From Betaproteobacteria bacterium Ga0077527 (GTDB taxonomy: Bacteria > Pseudomonadota > Gammaproteobacteria > Burkholderiales > SG8-41), in assembly GCA_001464815.1 (NCBI GenBank), contig LNDW01000015.1:186001-250000 (forward strand): 64,000 bases of DNA, written 5' to 3'. The notes beneath the pieces were generated by a model. The model was not told where the DNA came from, made no database searches, and saw only the letters and a program-made list of their open reading frames with translations. Of this stretch, positions 18,629 to 27,979 are shown piece after piece; the first letter of the stretch is position 1, and the number at the start of each line of letters is the position of its first letter. The translations under genes and the position numbers were made by a program.

Positions 18629-19078
18629 TCAGCCTCCGGAAAGACACGCCTTGACCGCAGCCGACACCTTGCCCATGTCGGCCCGCCCTGCGAGGCGGGA
18701 CTTCACCAGCGCCATCACCTTGCCCATGTCGGCGGGCCCCGCTGCGCCGGTTTCGGTCACGGCCGCCGCAATCACGGCGGCGATTTCGTCGTCACCCATC
18801 GCCTGCGGCATATAGGCCTGCAGCAGTTGCAGTTCCTGCTTTTCCTTGTCGGCGAGATCCTGCCGGCCGCCCTGCTCGAACTGACTGATCGAATCGCGGC
18901 GCTGCTTGATCATTTTTTCAATGACCGCCAGCACGTCGGCATCGGTCAGCGTCTTGCGCTCATCGACCTCTCGCTGCTTCAGCGCCGCAGTGAGCAGGCG
19001 GATGGTGTCGCGGCGTGCGGCATCACCGCCGCGCATCGCGGCCTTCAGGTCATCGTTGATCTGGTCACGCAAGGCCAT
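18629..19078 (-). CDS. GatB/YqeY-domain protein
   Basis: The 149-residue protein starts M-A-L-R-D-Q-I-N-D-D with GGAG upstream. YqeY landmarks are R-R-D-T-I-R-L-L, then I-E-K-M-I-K-Q-R-R-D-S-I, then Q-A-Y-M-P-Q and a C-terminal G-K-V-M-A-L-V-K. The domain resembles the tRNA-binding tail of the GatB amidotransferase subunit, but the protein's own role is uncertain. Its place between rpsU and dnaG is conserved in many bacteria. A terminator-like hairpin separates it from rpsU. Confidence 0.92.
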   Translation of the reverse strand: MALRDQINDDLKAAMRGGDAARRDTIRLLTAALKQREVDERKTLTDADVLAVIEKMIKQRRDSISQFEQGGRQDLADKEKQELQLLQAYMPQAMGDDEIAAVIAAAVTETGAAGPADMGKVMALVKSRLAGRADMGKVSAAVKACLSGG

Positions 19079-19117
19079 GGGGAGACTCCGGAAAGGGCGG
19101 AAAGGGCGATACCAATG

Positions 19118-19153
19118 AAAAAAGGGTGCGAGGACAGGCCTCCGCACCCTTTT
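19118..19153 (-). terminator. Intra-operon terminator/attenuator between rpsU and yqeY
   Basis: On the minus strand, AAAAGGGTGCG pairs with CGCACCCTTTT, with an inner GG/CC extension, followed by a run of U. It probably lets rpsU be transcribed in excess over dnaG and rpoD, as in the classical macromolecular-synthesis operon. Confidence 0.85.
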
Positions 19154-19171
19154 GCGTACCGACGCGGGTGG

Positions 19172-19384
19172 TCAGTAGAGTTTCGGCGGCAGCAACTGCG
19201 AGCGCAGGCGCTTGTGCGTACGCTTGACCGCGGCGGCCAGCTTGCGCTTGCGCTCGGCGGTGGGCTTCTCGTAGAACTCGCGGGCGCGCAGTTCGGTCAG
19301 CAGGCCGGTTTTCTCGACCGTGCGCTTGAAACGGCGCAGGGCGACTTCAAAAGGTTCGTTTTCTTTGACGCGGACGGTGGTCAT
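19172..19384 (-). CDS. rpsU: 30S ribosomal protein bS21
   Basis: The 70-residue protein matches bS21 throughout: [16 protein letters not shown] near the start, [20 protein letters not shown], and a basic C-terminus. It takes part in translation initiation near the anti-Shine-Dalgarno region of 16S rRNA. It is the promoter-proximal gene of the operon that continues to rpoD. Confidence 0.97.
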   Translation of the reverse strand: MTTVRVKENEPFEVALRRFKRTVEKTGLLTELRAREFYEKPTAERKRKLAAAVKRTHKRLRSQLLPPKLY

Positions 19385-19424
19385 GAAGCCTCGGGGCTGA
19401 AAGCGTTAAATCGGAAAGGGCCGG

Positions 19425-19454
19425 ATTATAAGCGGCGAGGCCCCAAGCCGGCAA
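19425..19454 (-). promoter_or_regulatory. Sigma-70 promoter for the rpsU-dnaG-rpoD operon
   Basis: On the minus strand a TATAAT -10 box (19425-19430) lies 18 bases from a TTGCCG -35-like box (19449-19454). It is about 40 bases upstream of the rpsU start codon. Confidence 0.7.
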
Positions 19455-19537
19455 ATGTTAAGCTGACCACCATTCCCGTTAGCGCCTGATTCTGCTGCGA
19501 AATCTTTCGCCACCTCTGAGCCAGGCCCAGGCCGGTG

Positions 19538-19574
19538 AAAATTTAATTAATAAAATCAATAACTTATAATATAA
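19538..19574 (-). repeat. Dispersed AT-rich motif, copy 6 (abuts the tsaD start codon)
   Basis: The minus strand reads TATAAGTTATTGATTTTATT and then AATTAAATTTT. It directly precedes the tsaD ATG and also supplies a TATAAT hexamer at 19565-19570 on the plus strand. Confidence 0.55.
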
Positions 19575-20584
19575 TGCGTGTCCTCGGCATTGAAACCTCC
19601 TGCGATGAAACCGGTGTTGCCCTGTATGACACCACAGCCGGCTTGCTCGCCCACGCGCTGCATTCCCAGGTCGCGCTGCACGCCGATTACGGCGGCGTGG
19701 TGCCGGAACTGGCCTCGCGCGACCACGTCCGGCGCGCGCTGCTGCTGACCCGCGAAGTGCTGGCCCGGGCTTCGGCAAACCTCGCCGGCATCGATGCCAT
19801 TGCCTACACCGCCGGCCCCGGACTCGCCGGCGCGCTGCTGGTCGGCGCAGGCTTTGGTGCAAGCCTCGCCCATGCGCTGGGCAAGCCGGCGATTGCCGTC
19901 CACCACCTCGAAGGCCACCTGCTGTCACCGCTGCTCGCCCAACCGGCACCGCAGTTTCCTTTTATCGCGCTGCTGGTTTCCGGCGGTCACACCCAGTTGA
20001 TGCGGGTGGGCGGCATCGGCGACTACACGCTGCTCGGTGACACGCTGGACGATGCCGCGGGCGAGGCTTTCGACAAATCGGCCAAGCTGCTCGGACTGGG
20101 TTATCCCGGCGGCCCGGCGGTCGCGGCACTGGCAATGAAGGGCAAACCCGGCCGCCTTGTGCTGCCGCGGCCGATGTTGCGCAGTAACAACCTCGATTTC
20201 AGCTTCAGCGGTCTGAAAACCGCGGTGTTGACTGCGGTGCGCGGCGGACTTGACGATGAACAGGCCCGTGCCGATCTCGCTGCCGAGCTGCAGGAAGCGA
20301 TCACCGAAGTGCTGGCGGCCAAATCACTCGCCGCACTGGAAGCCAGCGGACTCAGGCAATTGGTGGTGGCGGGTGGTGTCGGCGCCAACCGCCGACTGCG
20401 CGAACGGCTGGATGCGGCGGCTGCGGCACGGGGTTGCCGCGTGTTTTATCCGCCCTTCGAGCTGTGCACCGACAACGGCGCGATGATTGCCTTCGCCGGC
20501 GCGCTGCGCCTGCAGCGGGGTGAGGGCCGGCTGCCCGACGGTTTTACCGTGCAACCGCGCTGGGATCTCGCGACACTGTCCTGA
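19574..20584 (+). CDS. tsaD: tRNA N6-adenosine threonylcarbamoyltransferase TsaD
   Basis: The 336-residue protein begins [14 protein letters not shown], the exact conserved N-terminus of TsaD, so the start is secure. Metal-binding H-H-L-E-G-H lies near residue 110, and V-S-G-G-H-T, G-E-A-F-D-K and V-A-G-G-V-G-A-N-R are present. It transfers threonylcarbamoyl to A37 of ANN-decoding tRNAs together with TsaB, TsaE and TsaC. No Shine-Dalgarno is visible: the 35 bases upstream are an AT-rich dispersed motif. The gene is divergent from rpsU. Confidence 0.97.
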   Translation: MRVLGIETSCDETGVALYDTTAGLLAHALHSQVALHADYGGVVPELASRDHVRRALLLTREVLARASANLAGIDAIAYTAGPGLAGALLVGAGFGASLAHALGKPAIAVHHLEGHLLSPLLAQPAPQFPFIALLVSGGHTQLMRVGGIGDYTLLGDTLDDAAGEAFDKSAKLLGLGYPGGPAVAALAMKGKPGRLVLPRPMLRSNNLDFSFSGLKTAVLTAVRGGLDDEQARADLAAELQEAITEVLAAKSLAALEASGLRQLVVAGGVGANRRLRERLDAAAAARGCRVFYPPFELCTDNGAMIAFAGALRLQRGEGRLPDGFTVQPRWDLATLS

Positions 20585-20605
20585 AAACCGTTACGGCGGT
20601 GCGGC

Positions 20606-21214
20606 TCAGTCGGGCTTGGCACCCAGCCGGCGTTCCTTGCCGGCGATAAGGTTGCTGACGTTCGAGCGATGGCGCCACACCAGCAGCGCAGCAATCACCG
20701 CCACCGCCCAGACATAAGGATGGCTGTGGTTGTAGAGGATCAGCGCAAAAAACGCGGAAAACAGCGCCGATATCAGCGCCGCCAGCGAGGAGTAACGGAA
20801 AAAAACCGCGATGGTGATCCAGGTCGTCAGCGTGCCCAGCGCGAGTATCCAGTTGAGTCCCAGCAGTACGCCGAGGGCGGTGGCGACACCCTTGCCACCC
20901 TTGAAGCCGTGAAACAGCGGATACAGATGGCCCAGCAACACGGCAACCGCAGCCAGCGCCAGCGCCAGCGTCGCGTCCGCGCCATCACCAAACCAGTGCG
21001 CCGCGCCGTACACTGCCAGCCAGCCCTTGAAGCTGTCACCGACCAGGGTCAGCACTGCCGCGGACTTCCGGCCACTGCGCAGTACATTGGTGGCACCGGG
21101 ATTGCCGGAACCGTATTCGCGCGGATCAGGCAGCCTGTAGAGCCGGCTCACCACCACGGCGAAGGATACCGAGCCGATCAGATAGGCGATCACCACAATC
21201 AACAGCAGATTCAT
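20606..21214 (-). CDS. plsY: Glycerol-3-phosphate acyltransferase PlsY
   Basis: The 202-residue membrane protein starts at the ATG of M-N-L-L-L-I-V. It has the PlsY motifs [13 protein letters not shown]-x-x-K-G in G-D-S-F-K-G-W, and F-K-G-G-K-G-V-A-T. It uses acyl-phosphate to acylate glycerol-3-phosphate at the inner membrane, the first step of phospholipid synthesis. It is convergent with tsaD (21-base gap) and divergent from folB, an arrangement common in proteobacteria. Confidence 0.96.
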   Translation of the reverse strand: MNLLLIVVIAYLIGSVSFAVVVSRLYRLPDPREYGSGNPGATNVLRSGRKSAAVLTLVGDSFKGWLAVYGAAHWFGDGADATLALALAAVAVLLGHLYPLFHGFKGGKGVATALGVLLGLNWILALGTLTTWITIAVFFRYSSLAALISALFSAFFALILYNHSHPYVWAVAVIAALLVWRHRSNVSNLIAGKERRLGAKPD

Positions 21215-21292
21215 CAATGCACGTACCCCTGCGCTAAAATGCCGCAGCCATTTTAACCGCTATACCCGATCCCAAAACCGGCTCCACCGCCC

Positions 21293-21649
21293 ATGGACAC
21301 CATCTTCATCCGCGAGCTGCGCATCGAAACCCGCATCGGCATCTACGCGCGGGAAAAACAGGCGCCGCAGATGATCGAACTCGATCTCGAGATCGGCCTG
21401 CGCGGTGAACATGCGGCGCACAGCGACCGCATCGAGGACACCATCGATTACGCCGAGGTGGTGGCCGACATCCGCCGGCTTTTTGCCGAACAGCACTTCG
21501 ATCTGCTCGAACACGCCGCCGAATCCATCGCGCAGCGCGTGATCAACGACTTCAAGGCGCCGTGGCTGCGCATCACCATCGCCAAGCTCGCACCACTGGC
21601 CGGCGTCAAAAAACTCGGTGTCACCATCGAACGCGGCAAACGCGGCTGA
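21293..21649 (+). CDS. folB: Dihydroneopterin aldolase FolB
   Basis: The 118-residue protein has M-D-T-I-F-I-R-E-L-R-I-E-T-R-I-G-I-Y and D-T-I-D-Y-A-E-V-V at the positions of the pterin-binding tunnel fold. A catalytic Glu lies in L-L-E-H-A-A-E and a Lys in I-A-K-L-A-P-L-A-G-V-K. It converts 7,8-dihydroneopterin to 6-hydroxymethyl-dihydropterin in folate synthesis. Confidence 0.95.
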   Translation: MDTIFIRELRIETRIGIYAREKQAPQMIELDLEIGLRGEHAAHSDRIEDTIDYAEVVADIRRLFAEQHFDLLEHAAESIAQRVINDFKAPWLRITIAKLAPLAGVKKLGVTIERGKRG

Positions 21650-21692
21650 GCGCTTTTCACTCATCATTCATCATTCATCACTCCGCTCCGCC

Positions 21693-22619
21693 TTATCCTC
21701 GCGGATGGTGTTTTTCATGCAGCTGCTTCATCCGCTCGCGCGCCACATGGGTGTAGATCTGCGTGGTCGAGATGTCGGCATGGCCGAGCAGCAGCTGCAC
21801 CACGCGCAGGTCGGCGCCATGGTTGAGCAGGTGCGTGGCGAAGGCATGGCGCAGCGTGTGTGGTGAAATCGGCTTGCTGATGCCCGCCTGCAGCGCATAA
21901 CGCTTGATCATCAGCCAGAAGGCCTGGCGCGTCATCACCGCCGCGCGCGCGGTGACAAACAGCGCATCGCAGGGCCGCTGCCCGAGGATCTGCGGCCGGG
22001 CTTCACGCAGATAACGCTCGAGCCAGCGCAATGCCTCCTCGCCCAGTGGCACCAGCCGCTCCTTTGATCCCTTGCCGAGCACACGCACCACACCCATGTC
22101 ACGGCTGACCTGCGGCACCTGCAATGTCACCAGTTCGGACACCCGCAGGCCGCTGGCATACAGCACCTCGAGCATCGCACGGTCACGCAGACCCAGCGCC
22201 GCGTCCACTTCCGGCGCGTCCAGCAGTAGCTCGACATCGGACTCGGTGAGGCTTTTCGGCAGGGGGCGCGGCAGCTTCGGCGCTTCGATGCGCAGCGTGG
22301 GATCGGTGGTGATCAGGTTCTGCCGCACGGCGTGGCGGTAAAAACGTTTCAGGCTGGAGAGCAGCCGCGCCGCGCTGCTCGCGCGCGCCTTGTTGCGGAA
22401 TTTGTGTGCGAGATAGTCCTGGATCGTTGCCTGGTCAATGGCGAGCAGTTCACCGCTCCCGCGCGCCGCAGCCCAGGCAGCGAACTGGACCAGATCGCGG
22501 CGGTAACTGTCGAGGGTGTTGCGGGAAAGACCGTCTTCGAGCCACAGCGCATCGCAGAACTCGTCGATGCGGCTGGTATCGATGCGGCCGGATTCAGACA
22601 ACGCCGGGGATTCCTTCAT
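21693..22619 (-). CDS. xerD: Site-specific tyrosine recombinase XerD
   Basis: The 308-residue recombinase starts M-K-E-S-P-A-L (a GTG lies 24 bases upstream). It has an N-terminal SAM-like core-binding domain with L-S-x-N-T-L-D-S-Y-R-R-D-L. The catalytic residues are R in Y-A-S-G-L-R-V-S-E-L, the K strand, H-x-x-R in S-P-H-T-L-R-H-A-F, and the Tyr in D-I-S-T-T-Q-I-Y-T-H-V. With XerC it resolves chromosome dimers at dif. Its start overlaps the end of the upstream ogt gene. Confidence 0.95.
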   Translation of the reverse strand: MKESPALSESGRIDTSRIDEFCDALWLEDGLSRNTLDSYRRDLVQFAAWAAARGSGELLAIDQATIQDYLAHKFRNKARASSAARLLSSLKRFYRHAVRQNLITTDPTLRIEAPKLPRPLPKSLTESDVELLLDAPEVDAALGLRDRAMLEVLYASGLRVSELVTLQVPQVSRDMGVVRVLGKGSKERLVPLGEEALRWLERYLREARPQILGQRPCDALFVTARAAVMTRQAFWLMIKRYALQAGISKPISPHTLRHAFATHLLNHGADLRVVQLLLGHADISTTQIYTHVARERMKQLHEKHHPRG

Positions 22620-23076
22620 GCCGCAGCAGCCAGCGTTTGACACTCAGCGGAAAATCCGCCTTGCCGCCCATGAAGCCGCCCAGTCCGCCGCTCGCCGCAA
22701 GCACCCGGTGGCAGGGCACGACCAGCGGCACCGGGTTACGCCCGCAGGCCCCCCCCACGGGACGGGGCGCGCTGCCCAGCCGGGCCGCGATCTCGCCGTA
22801 GCTGCGGGTTTTGCCGGGACCGATGCGGGCAATCTCGCGCCAGACCCGGCGCTGGAACTCACTGCCCTCAAGCAGCAATGGCAGATCGAAGCGGTATCCG
22901 GCGTCATCCAGATAATGCTCAACCTGCCGCGCCAGGCGCTCGGCCAAAGAGCTGCGCGGCGCAAGCGGCGGCGTGTCCCGCGGCAGATAGACCAGCTCGT
23001 TCAACGTGGCGCCGGGCGCCCGGATGCCGAGCACCGCGAAAGGCGTGCGGATCCGCGCGTCGAAACGCTGTTCCAT
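22594..23076 (-). CDS. ogt: Methylated-DNA-protein-cysteine methyltransferase (Ogt)
   Basis: The 160-residue protein starts M-E-Q-R-F-D. It has the helix-turn-helix R-S-Y-G-E-I-A-A-R-L-G, the G-R-N-P-V-P-L-V-V-P-C-H-R-V active site with the acceptor Cys, and the terminal K-R-W-L-L-R-H-E. It removes O6-alkylguanine lesions by suicidal transfer. Its frame overlaps xerD by 26 bases, so the two are likely translated from one message. Confidence 0.95.
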   Translation of the reverse strand: MEQRFDARIRTPFAVLGIRAPGATLNELVYLPRDTPPLAPRSSLAERLARQVEHYLDDAGYRFDLPLLLEGSEFQRRVWREIARIGPGKTRSYGEIAARLGSAPRPVGGACGRNPVPLVVPCHRVLAASGGLGGFMGGKADFPLSVKRWLLRHEGIPGVV

Positions 23077-23087
23077 GATCCCCGTGG

Positions 23088-25196
23088 TCAGGAAGCCGGC
23101 GCCGGCTGGCGCCGCAGCAGCTGGCTGGCCACCGCCAGCCCGATCAATGCAAGCCCGGCGACATCGGTAACCGGCGAGGTGTAAACCATGCACAAGCCGC
23201 CCAATGCCAGCAGCCAGCGTTCGGCGGTGGTGGCACGCTTCAACAGCCAGCCCTCGGCGCCGGCGGCCAGTGCGGAGATGCCGATCAGCGCCGACAGCGC
23301 GACCCAGGCCACGGTCCACCAGCTCATCTCGGGCGGAATCTTCAGCAGCAGGGCGGTGCCCTCCGGCTGCAGCACGAACATGAACGGCACCACAAAGGCC
23401 GGCAGCGTGTATTTCCAGGTCTGGAACGTCGTGCGGTAAGGATCGCCACCGGTGATCGCCGCGGCGGCGAACGGCGACAGCGCGGTGGGTGGTGACACCT
23501 CGGACAACACCGCGTAATAAAAGATGAACATGTGCGCGGCGAAATCGGGCACGCCGAGCTTGATCAGCGCCGGCGCGGCAACCACCGCGCAGATGATGTA
23601 CGAGGCGGTGACCGGCACCGCGAGGCCGACGATCCACACGATCAGCGCGGTGAAGATGGTGGTGAACAGCAGCCGCGTCTGCTGGAACATTGCATCGCCG
23701 ACATTCAGGCCGACCGCCTGGAACAACGCGACCGTGCCCGAGGCGCCGGTCTCGGCATAACCGATGACGATCGAGCTGAACTTGAGACCGAGTCCGGTGA
23801 GGGTGACCACACCGACGATGATGCCGGCTCCGGCGCAGGTCACACCGACCGCGAGCATGCCGACAGTACCCTCGCGCAGCGCGGTGGTGAGCCTTGAGTC
23901 GGCGATGCGTCGCCACAGGGAGCCGGCGCCGGTCAGCAGGTCATAGGGCAGCAGTGCGCAGTCCCGGTGAAAAAAACTCACAACAAAAGCGGTGACGATG
24001 GCATAGAACACGGATGCGGTCGGCGAATAACCGAGCATCATGTAAATGATGATCGCGACCAGCGACAGGAAATGGAACCAGTAGGTTTTGGCGAGCTGCG
24101 CCACCGACAGCGGATTTTCGATGGCGACATTACTGCCACCGAACTTTCGCGCGTCAAACTCGACCATCAGGAACAGGCACAGGTAATAGAGGATGGTCGG
24201 GATGATCGCCATCTGGATCACCTCGAGATAGGACACCCGCAAAAACTCGGCGATGATGAAGGCCGCCGCCCCCAGCACCGGTGGCGAGATTATCGCGCCG
24301 AGTCCGCCTGCCGCGAGCAGTCCACCCGCGGCGTTGGGTGGATAACCGGCTTTTTTCAGCATCGGATAGGCCACCGACCCAATGGTCACAGTGGTAGCCA
24401 CGCCGGAACCCGATGGCCCGCCGAGGAGAAATGATGACAACACCACGGTGCGTCCGGCGTTCGACGGCTTCGAGCCCATCGCGGCAAAGGAAAAATCCAG
24501 AAAAAACTTGCCGGCGCCGGAATACTGCAGCACCGCTCCGTAGATGGTGAACAGGATGATCAGTGACGATGAAACGTCCACAGCGGTGCCGAAGATGCCG
24601 TCGACGGTCATGTACATGGTCACCGCGAGGCGCTCGAGGTCATAGCCGCGGTGCGTCCAGGGCACCGGCAGCCAGGGGCCAACGAAGGCATAGGCCAAGA
24701 ATGAGCCGATCACGAACACCATGATCCAGCCGCTGGAGCGGCGGGTCGCCTCGAGGATTAACAGGATCAGCAGCCAGCCCATCACCACATCCAGCGTGGT
24801 TGGCGCGATGTTGCGCTCGGCGAAGCTCCAGCTTTCGATCAGCACGTAGACCAGCGTTGACATGGCGAGCAGCGCCAGGCCGACGTCCCACCACATCAGG
24901 CGGTTGCGATAGCGCCGGGCAACAGGGTAGAGCAGGTAGGCGAGGAACAGTATCAGGGCGACGTGGGCGGTGCGGAAAAACTGCGCCGGCACCACATACA
25001 GCGCGCCGTAGAGGTGAAACAGCGAAACGCCAATCGCGTACAACGTGATGCCTGCGGCCAGCCAGCCCTTGAAGCGGTTGGTCGCACCCTCCTCAGCCTC
25101 GATCAGTTCGGTGACACGCTGTTCCGCTTCGGCGGAAAGATCGGTGGCAGGCGCATGCCCGGCCGCCCCGCTGCGGCCCGTATTATTGTTTTCCAT
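23088..25196 (-). CDS. TRAP transporter fused permease (DctQ-DctM, TAXI type)
   Basis: The 702-residue polytopic protein joins a small N-terminal 4-TM part to a large DctM-like domain. The latter has G-G-P-S-G-S-G-V-A-T-T-V-T-I-G-S and P-P-V-L-G-A-A-A-F-I-I-A-E and, later, S-E-V-S-P-P-T-A-L-S-P-F-A-A-A-A. This fusion pairs with TAXI binding proteins, and the gene for one lies directly upstream on the same strand. The system uses an ion gradient to import carboxylates captured in the periplasm. A C-terminal extension of three or so helices follows. Confidence 0.93.
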   Translation of the reverse strand: MENNNTGRSGAAGHAPATDLSAEAEQRVTELIEAEEGATNRFKGWLAAGITLYAIGVSLFHLYGALYVVPAQFFRTAHVALILFLAYLLYPVARRYRNRLMWWDVGLALLAMSTLVYVLIESWSFAERNIAPTTLDVVMGWLLILLILEATRRSSGWIMVFVIGSFLAYAFVGPWLPVPWTHRGYDLERLAVTMYMTVDGIFGTAVDVSSSLIILFTIYGAVLQYSGAGKFFLDFSFAAMGSKPSNAGRTVVLSSFLLGGPSGSGVATTVTIGSVAYPMLKKAGYPPNAAGGLLAAGGLGAIISPPVLGAAAFIIAEFLRVSYLEVIQMAIIPTILYYLCLFLMVEFDARKFGGSNVAIENPLSVAQLAKTYWFHFLSLVAIIIYMMLGYSPTASVFYAIVTAFVVSFFHRDCALLPYDLLTGAGSLWRRIADSRLTTALREGTVGMLAVGVTCAGAGIIVGVVTLTGLGLKFSSIVIGYAETGASGTVALFQAVGLNVGDAMFQQTRLLFTTIFTALIVWIVGLAVPVTASYIICAVVAAPALIKLGVPDFAAHMFIFYYAVLSEVSPPTALSPFAAAAITGGDPYRTTFQTWKYTLPAFVVPFMFVLQPEGTALLLKIPPEMSWWTVAWVALSALIGISALAAGAEGWLLKRATTAERWLLALGGLCMVYTSPVTDVAGLALIGLAVASQLLRRQPAPAS

Positions 25197-25235
25197 GCCC
25201 CCCCCAACCGCGATTTGGATGCAGCATCATAAACG

Positions 25236-25270
25236 AAAAGCCCCGCCGTGCTTTCGCAGGCGGGGCTTTT
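25236..25270 (-). terminator. Terminator/attenuator between TAXI and TRAP permease genes
   Basis: AAAAGCCCCGCC and GGCGGGGCTTTTT form a stem around TGCGAAAGCAC on the minus strand, with U-rich flanks. It would lower permease expression relative to the binding protein. Confidence 0.8.
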
Positions 25271-25313
25271 TGAAGATCAAGTCAGCGCAATCAGGGCGCG
25301 CTGCAGTTCACGA

Positions 25314-26279
25314 TTACTTCACTTTCGCGCCCTGGCTTTGCCAGAATTTGGCGGCACCAGGGTGATAAGGAATCACCGCTGCGGCGTTCTGCTGCCACTT
25401 GATGTCGATGTTGCGGCCCTCGGGGTGTACTGCCGCGAGGTCGGCCCGGTTCTGGTAAACCGTACGCGTCAGGTTGTAGGCCATCTCCGCCGGCATGTCC
25501 TCACGCACGAACAGGATGTTCCATACCGCGATTGCGCGGGCATCACGGTCCTGTCCGGGATAGGACTTGGCCGGGGTGGTGATCGGCACATAGATCGGGC
25601 CGCTGACCTTGACCATCGCGTCGAGCAGCTCACCGTGATCGATCAGACTGATCTTGATGCCGGGCGTGGCGGCAAGATCGGTGATCGCCGGGGTGGGCAC
25701 GCCGCCGACAAAGAAATAGGCATCGAGCTGGCGGTCGCGGATGGCGCGGGTGGATTCAGCCGGCGACAGGCGCTCGCGCTTGATGTCCTTGTCCGGATCA
25801 AGTCCCGCAGCGCGCAGCACACGGTTGGCGAACACCTCGGTCGCGCTGTTAACGGCGCCGGTGGACACACGCTTGCCGCGCATGTCGGCCACGGTCTTGA
25901 TGCCGCTGCCCTCGATCGACACCACATGCATGGTGTTCGGATACAGCACCATCAGCGCGCGCAGCGGCAGCTTGCCGCCGGTGAACTTGTCGAGGCCGTT
26001 GACCGCATCCCAGGCCGCATCGGTCTGGCTGAAGCCGATATCGGCCTGGCCTTTGCCCATGCGGAACAGGTTTTCGACCGACCCCGCGGTGGCTTCGACA
26101 TTGGCGTTGATGCCCATGTTCTTTTGCAGGATCTGGGCCAGGCCGCCGCCCAGCGGGAAATAGACCCCGCCGGTGGTGCCGGTGACGATCGACATCGGTT
26201 TTTGCTGCCCTTGCGCGAAGGCGGCCGCGGTCAGGAACAGACCTGAGACCAGCGCAAGGGCTTTCACGAATCGTTGCAT
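25314..26279 (-). CDS. TAXI-family TRAP transporter solute-binding protein
   Basis: The 321-residue protein has a signal peptide ending A-A-F-A-Q-G. Family landmarks are I-V-T-G-T-T-G-G-V-Y-F-P-L-G-G, which is the TAXI N-terminal signature, then D-I-G-F-S-Q-T-D-A, L-P-L-R-A-L-M-V-L-Y and the R-G-K-R-V-S-T-G-A loop. It captures the substrate for the downstream fused permease. TAXI ligands are usually glutamate, 2-oxoglutarate or related acids, but the ligand here is not deducible. Confidence 0.93.
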   Translation of the reverse strand: MQRFVKALALVSGLFLTAAAFAQGQQKPMSIVTGTTGGVYFPLGGGLAQILQKNMGINANVEATAGSVENLFRMGKGQADIGFSQTDAAWDAVNGLDKFTGGKLPLRALMVLYPNTMHVVSIEGSGIKTVADMRGKRVSTGAVNSATEVFANRVLRAAGLDPDKDIKRERLSPAESTRAIRDRQLDAYFFVGGVPTPAITDLAATPGIKISLIDHGELLDAMVKVSGPIYVPITTPAKSYPGQDRDARAIAVWNILFVREDMPAEMAYNLTRTVYQNRADLAAVHPEGRNIDIKWQQNAAAVIPYHPGAAKFWQSQGAKVK

Positions 26280-26457
26280 GAGATTTCCTCCATCGGATTT
26301 TCTGTTATGGGTTGGGGATTTGAACGAATACAGCAGGACGAATACAACAAAAGGGATTACAGCAGGGGGGACACATCAAAGCGGCAACCATTATCAACAC
26401 AATGCCCCTTGCCACGCCAGCCTAGCGCCAGCCCGCAAGCAGACCGTCTTTGACAAT

Positions 26458-26489
26458 CAAAAAATATTGTTTAAAAACAATGGCTTATG
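26458..26489 (-). repeat. Dispersed AT-rich motif, copy 7
   Basis: The minus strand reads TCATAAGCCATTGTTTTTAA followed by ACAATATTTTT. It lies in the 279-base gap between the TAXI and VOC genes, which otherwise shows no recognisable feature. Confidence 0.5.
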
Positions 26490-26558
26490 AACAATCTCTT
26501 GTACGGCAAGCTGACCTGCAGTGGATTCAGACCAGCCGCAGCGGCGATTGTTCAGCGC

Positions 26559-26987
26559 TCAGTGCGCAAAAAGCTGGGCCGGGTTCTCGAAAGCCTTGAA
26601 CTCCAGCGCGTTGCCGCAGGGATCCAGAAAGAACATGGTCGCCTGCTCGCCGACCTGGCCCTTGAAACGGATGTGCGGCTCGATGACGAAGCGGATGCCG
26701 GCGGCGGTGAGCCTGTCGGCCAGCTTCTGCCATTCGGTCATCGACAGCACCACGCCAAAATGGCGCACCGGCACGTTGTCGCCATCGACGGCGCTGGTGT
26801 TGCGATGCCCGGCTTCGTCGGGACAGAGGTGGGCGACAATCTGGTGGCCGTAAAAATCGAAGTCGATCCACTCCGGCGAGGAACGTCCTTCCGGACAGCC
26901 GAGCAGGCCGCCGTAAAAGGCGCGGGCTTTGGCGAGGTCATCCACGGGAAACGCGAGATGAAAGGGATGGGTGACGGTCTGGGTCAT
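26559..26987 (-). CDS. VOC-superfamily (glyoxalase/dioxygenase-like) protein
   Basis: The 142-residue protein starts [15 protein letters not shown]. It has two beta-alpha-beta-beta-beta modules with H (H-L-A-F), H (R-H-F-G-V-V) and E (N-A-L-E-F-K) at VOC metal positions. The motif F-Y-G-G-L-L-G-C and the [11 protein letters not shown] turn are typical. The substrate is unknown. A TAGAAT -10-like box on the minus strand lies 36 bases upstream. Confidence 0.85.
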   Translation of the reverse strand: MTQTVTHPFHLAFPVDDLAKARAFYGGLLGCPEGRSSPEWIDFDFYGHQIVAHLCPDEAGHRNTSAVDGDNVPVRHFGVVLSMTEWQKLADRLTAAGIRFVIEPHIRFKGQVGEQATMFFLDPCGNALEFKAFENPAQLFAH

Positions 26988-27057
26988 GGCAGTAGCACTT
27001 CGCAGGGAAAATAAAGCGCGTATTCTAGGGCCTTTGCCACCCGCTCGAAACAGCCCG

Positions 27058-27885
27058 ATGATCACCCCGATGCTCAACGCCCACGGCTGCGTGATGCCGC
27101 AGATCGGCTTCGGCACCTCCCAGCTCGGCGACTGCGGCGACCTCGTCGCCACGGCCCTGAAAGCAGGCTACCGCCACATCGATACCGCCTGGAAATACGG
27201 CTCTGAAAAAGGCGTGGGCGCAGGCATCCTCGCCTCGGGTGTGCCGCGCGAAGAGATTTTTCTGGTGACCAAGGTCTCTCATGAATACCTGCGCGCGGAT
27301 GCGTTCGCGAAATCCGTCGAGGAGAGCCTTGCCAACCTGCAGGTCGATTATGTCGATCTGCTGCATGTGCACTGGCCCAGTCCGGAAAAGGTGCCGCTTG
27401 CCGAAACCATGGCCGCGCTGGCGAAAGCCAAACGCGACGGCCTGGCCCGCCATATCGGCGTCGCCAACTTCAACATCGCGCTGATCGAGGAGGCACTGCA
27501 CCACTGCCCCGAGCCGCTGGTCACGCTGCAGGCCGAATACCACCCCTACCTCGATCAGCGCAGGGTGCTCGACTACTGCCGCAGCAAGGGCATGATCTTC
27601 ACCGCCTACTGCCCGCTCGCCCGCGGCCGGCTGTTCGCCGACCCCGTGCTCAACGCCATCGCGGCCTCACACGGCAGGACCGTGGCACAGGTCGTGTTGC
27701 GCTGGATCACCCAGCAGGGGGCGATTGCGCCGATACCGCGCTCATCGAATCCGGAACGCATCTCGCAGAACCTCGAGGTCTTCGATTTCGAACTGAGCGC
27801 CGCCGAAATGCAGCGTATCCACGCACTCGCCAGACCCGACGGGCGCATCGCGAATCCTGCCGGGCGCGCGCCAGCCTGGGACTGA
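27058..27885 (+). CDS. Aldo/keto reductase (AKR, 2,5-diketo-gluconate reductase-like)
   Basis: The 275-residue TIM-barrel enzyme has H-I-D-T-A-W-K-Y-G (catalytic Asp and Tyr), L-V-T-K-V-S (Lys) and L-L-H-V-H-W (His), followed by the nucleotide-binding [10 protein letters not shown]. This catalytic tetrad identifies a functional NADPH-dependent aldehyde/ketone reductase. The start M-I-T-P-M was chosen because the family begins about here; a Shine-Dalgarno is weak. Confidence 0.9.
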   Translation: MITPMLNAHGCVMPQIGFGTSQLGDCGDLVATALKAGYRHIDTAWKYGSEKGVGAGILASGVPREEIFLVTKVSHEYLRADAFAKSVEESLANLQVDYVDLLHVHWPSPEKVPLAETMAALAKAKRDGLARHIGVANFNIALIEEALHHCPEPLVTLQAEYHPYLDQRRVLDYCRSKGMIFTAYCPLARGRLFADPVLNAIAASHGRTVAQVVLRWITQQGAIAPIPRSSNPERISQNLEVFDFELSAAEMQRIHALARPDGRIANPAGRAPAWD

Positions 27886-27979
27886 CACCCCGGAAATGGA
27901 TTCAATGCAGTCACGGTAATAGAATACCGGCTGCAAATCGTCACCCAACCTGAATGGAACAACACCCGGAGGATTTTCG

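Noticed and set aside
23077-23916. N-terminal extension of ogt by several hundred bases
   Set aside because: The extension is the shifted frame of the TRAP permease gene. Ogt homologues start near M-E-Q-R-F-D at 23076.
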